Assembly: GCA_014925825.1 (NCBI GenBank)
Contig: JACGCK010000197.1
Location: 19,305 to 83,304 of the forward strand
Direction of reading: 5' to 3'
Length of the DNA: 64,000 nucleotides
Source: Pholiota molesta
Taxonomy: Eukaryota; Basidiomycota; Agaricomycetes; Agaricales; Strophariaceae
A model generated the notes under the pieces. It saw only the letters and a list, made by a program, of their open reading frames with translations. It did not search any database and had not been told where the DNA came from. Below are positions 62,911 through 64,000 of the stretch, one piece after another (position 1 is the first letter of the stretch; each line of letters starts with the position of its first letter). The position numbers and the translations under genes are program-made.

Positions 62911-62982
62911 AGCAGCATGGCGCAGTGGTAGCGCGCGGGGCCCATAACCCCGAGGTCACTCGATCGAAACGAGTTGCTGCTA
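62911..62982 (+). tRNA. Initiator tRNA-Met (CAT)
   Basis: Folds as a full cloverleaf: acceptor AGCAGCA / TGCTGCT, D-stem GCGC/GCGC, anticodon stem CGGGG/CCCCG with loop CCCATAA, and T-stem ACTCG/CGAGT with loop ATCGAAA. The A1-U72 pair, C33 before the CAT anticodon and the A-rich T-loop in place of TTC are the eukaryotic initiator marks, so this is not an elongator tRNA. There is no intron. A TTTT run six bases downstream (62988-62991) and a longer T tract at about 63002-63014 can end Pol III transcription. Confidence 0.95.
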
Positions 62983-63502
62983 TATTCTTTTCATACAGTT
63001 TCTTTTTTTTTTTTGGCAACATACCGCTCAACTTATTTACTTAATGCGACTTCCTAAATCTTCTTTCTATCATAATGGGCGATATTATTTCTTATCTGTC
63101 TGGTCATCAATAAATCTCGAGTTACATTCAAAATTTGACTGGATTGATTCTGTTCAACGATGAATATTTGAATGATTGACATCTGTTTTGCATCGTTGGT
63201 CTGCGGTAGCCTCACCCGAAAAGTTGGCAGCCTGCATTTAGCTGCCAGCAGCTTGATTGCTCCTAACACTCCTACTGAGAGTCGTTATGTGAGCTACCTC
63301 TTTGTGGGACATGGATCAATGGAAAGCATTAAGGCGCTCAGGCTGCAGTGCACCAAATTGGCCACTAAGGATGCACAAGCACCGGCGGCGTCATAAATGA
63401 TAACACGGCTTGCTCCGCGAGTCTTATAAAGACAAGAGCAAGTGTTTATCGACACCCGTATTTTTCTTCTTTCTGCCTTCGTTTAAATACTAGGTTCTTG
63501 CT
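62983..63502. other. Spacer after the tRNA, no gene seen
   Basis: Apart from the Pol III T tracts nothing is recognised. Confidence 0.45.
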
Positions 63503-64000
63503 ATGAAGCAATACTAGAATCCATCGAGGCCCGCACCAAAGGAAACCATTCTCCACCGATAGACATTCTTCCTATAGAACTTTCATCCACATCTTCACCC
63601 TGGTGTGCCATCAGCCATCTCGCCACTGCCGCAAATACCTTGACGTTGAAATAGACCCAAATTCTCCTTCTTTCTCCGCCCCTCTTTTTCTTGGAAAGAT
63701 TTGTGGATCTTGGAGAGACATTGCCTGGTCCACGCCATCGCTCTGGACCTATATCGACCTCGTCTTGCCAATAGCGAACCATTATCTCCATGCCCAGCTC
63801 CTCGAAGAGTGGCTGAGTCGATCCGAAACCTTCCTTTGACTATCACATTCCGCAGAGACGAATCCACCAGGGCGGGCAACATCACCGTTGGGGCGAACAA
63901 ACATTGCCGCTCTTCCATCTGATTTCCAACGAGTGCAGCGCTGGGAATATATCAATCTATTCATCCCACACGGGTTCTGCGCCTGCGCGTATGGCGATTT
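63503..64000 (+). CDS. F-box protein, 5' part (runs off the window)
   Basis: A family common in Agaricomycetes: PPIDILPIELS opens the F-box, followed by IFTLVCHQPSRH, a DPNSPSFSAPLFLGKICGSW block, IAWSTPSLWTYIDLVLP and LEEWLSRS, then LPLTITFRRDES and RWEYINLFIPHGF near the edge. The ATG at 63503 meets a stop after four codons unless one A is restored; MKAILESIEARTKGNHS then follows. Further one-base slips occur near 63590, 63835 and 63880. It presumably recruits substrates to an SCF ubiquitin ligase. Confidence 0.6.

Overview
The window looks like nuclear DNA of a mushroom-forming basidiomycete (Agaricomycetes). Genes are dense and split by many 50-70 bp introns with GTRNGT donors. Several families are typical of that class: expanded F-box/leucine-rich proteins, a DyP-type peroxidase and a GH131 glucanase with a CBM1. 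The last two suggest a plant-litter or wood decayer; that is inference.

Layout. 1-16.2 kb: the 3' end of a frame-broken coiled-coil gene, a ketopantoate-reductase-like gene, an Argonaute, a cytochrome P450 (-), biotin-protein ligase, a Hikeshi/Opi10 homologue (-) and an F-box gene (-). 17.2-27.1 kb: GDP-mannose 4,6-dehydratase (-), GDP-L-fucose synthase (-), FAD synthetase (+), a nested repeat block, and a GDP-fucose-transporter-like gene (-). Dehydratase, epimerase/reductase and candidate Golgi transporter together form an apparent GDP-L-fucose supply locus, and all three reading frames are intact. 27.8-39.3 kb: MRE11, two F-box/LRR-type genes, two tandem-repeat arrays and a DyP peroxidase. 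41-49 kb: a small terminal-inverted-repeat element, a multi-span membrane protein (-), GH131-CBM1, a peroxisomal MaoC hydratase (-) and NADH-cytochrome b5 reductase (-). 49.6-64 kb: a Rad5/ULS1-like SNF2 translocase, an EST1/SMG7-like protein, a small KPWE-motif (PEX39-type) protein (-), an ArfGAP with a polyglutamine tail, an initiator tRNA-Met and an F-box gene running off the edge.

The repeat block at 23.0-25.7 kb can be read in layers. A 1186-bp hAT-like element has 19-bp terminal inverted repeats and an 8-bp target duplication, and sits in the loop of an older foldback repeat. That whole structure is flanked by direct copies of the 3' end of the transporter gene.

Caveat on sequence quality. 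About a dozen genes carry one or more single-base frame breaks that mostly look like one base lost from a short homopolymer, while about ten others are clean. I read most of these as assembly errors rather than gene death, so many CDS entries give the outer limits of a multi-exon gene whose frame is not continuous as printed. Exon joins were made by eye from splice signals and family knowledge, without any database search.
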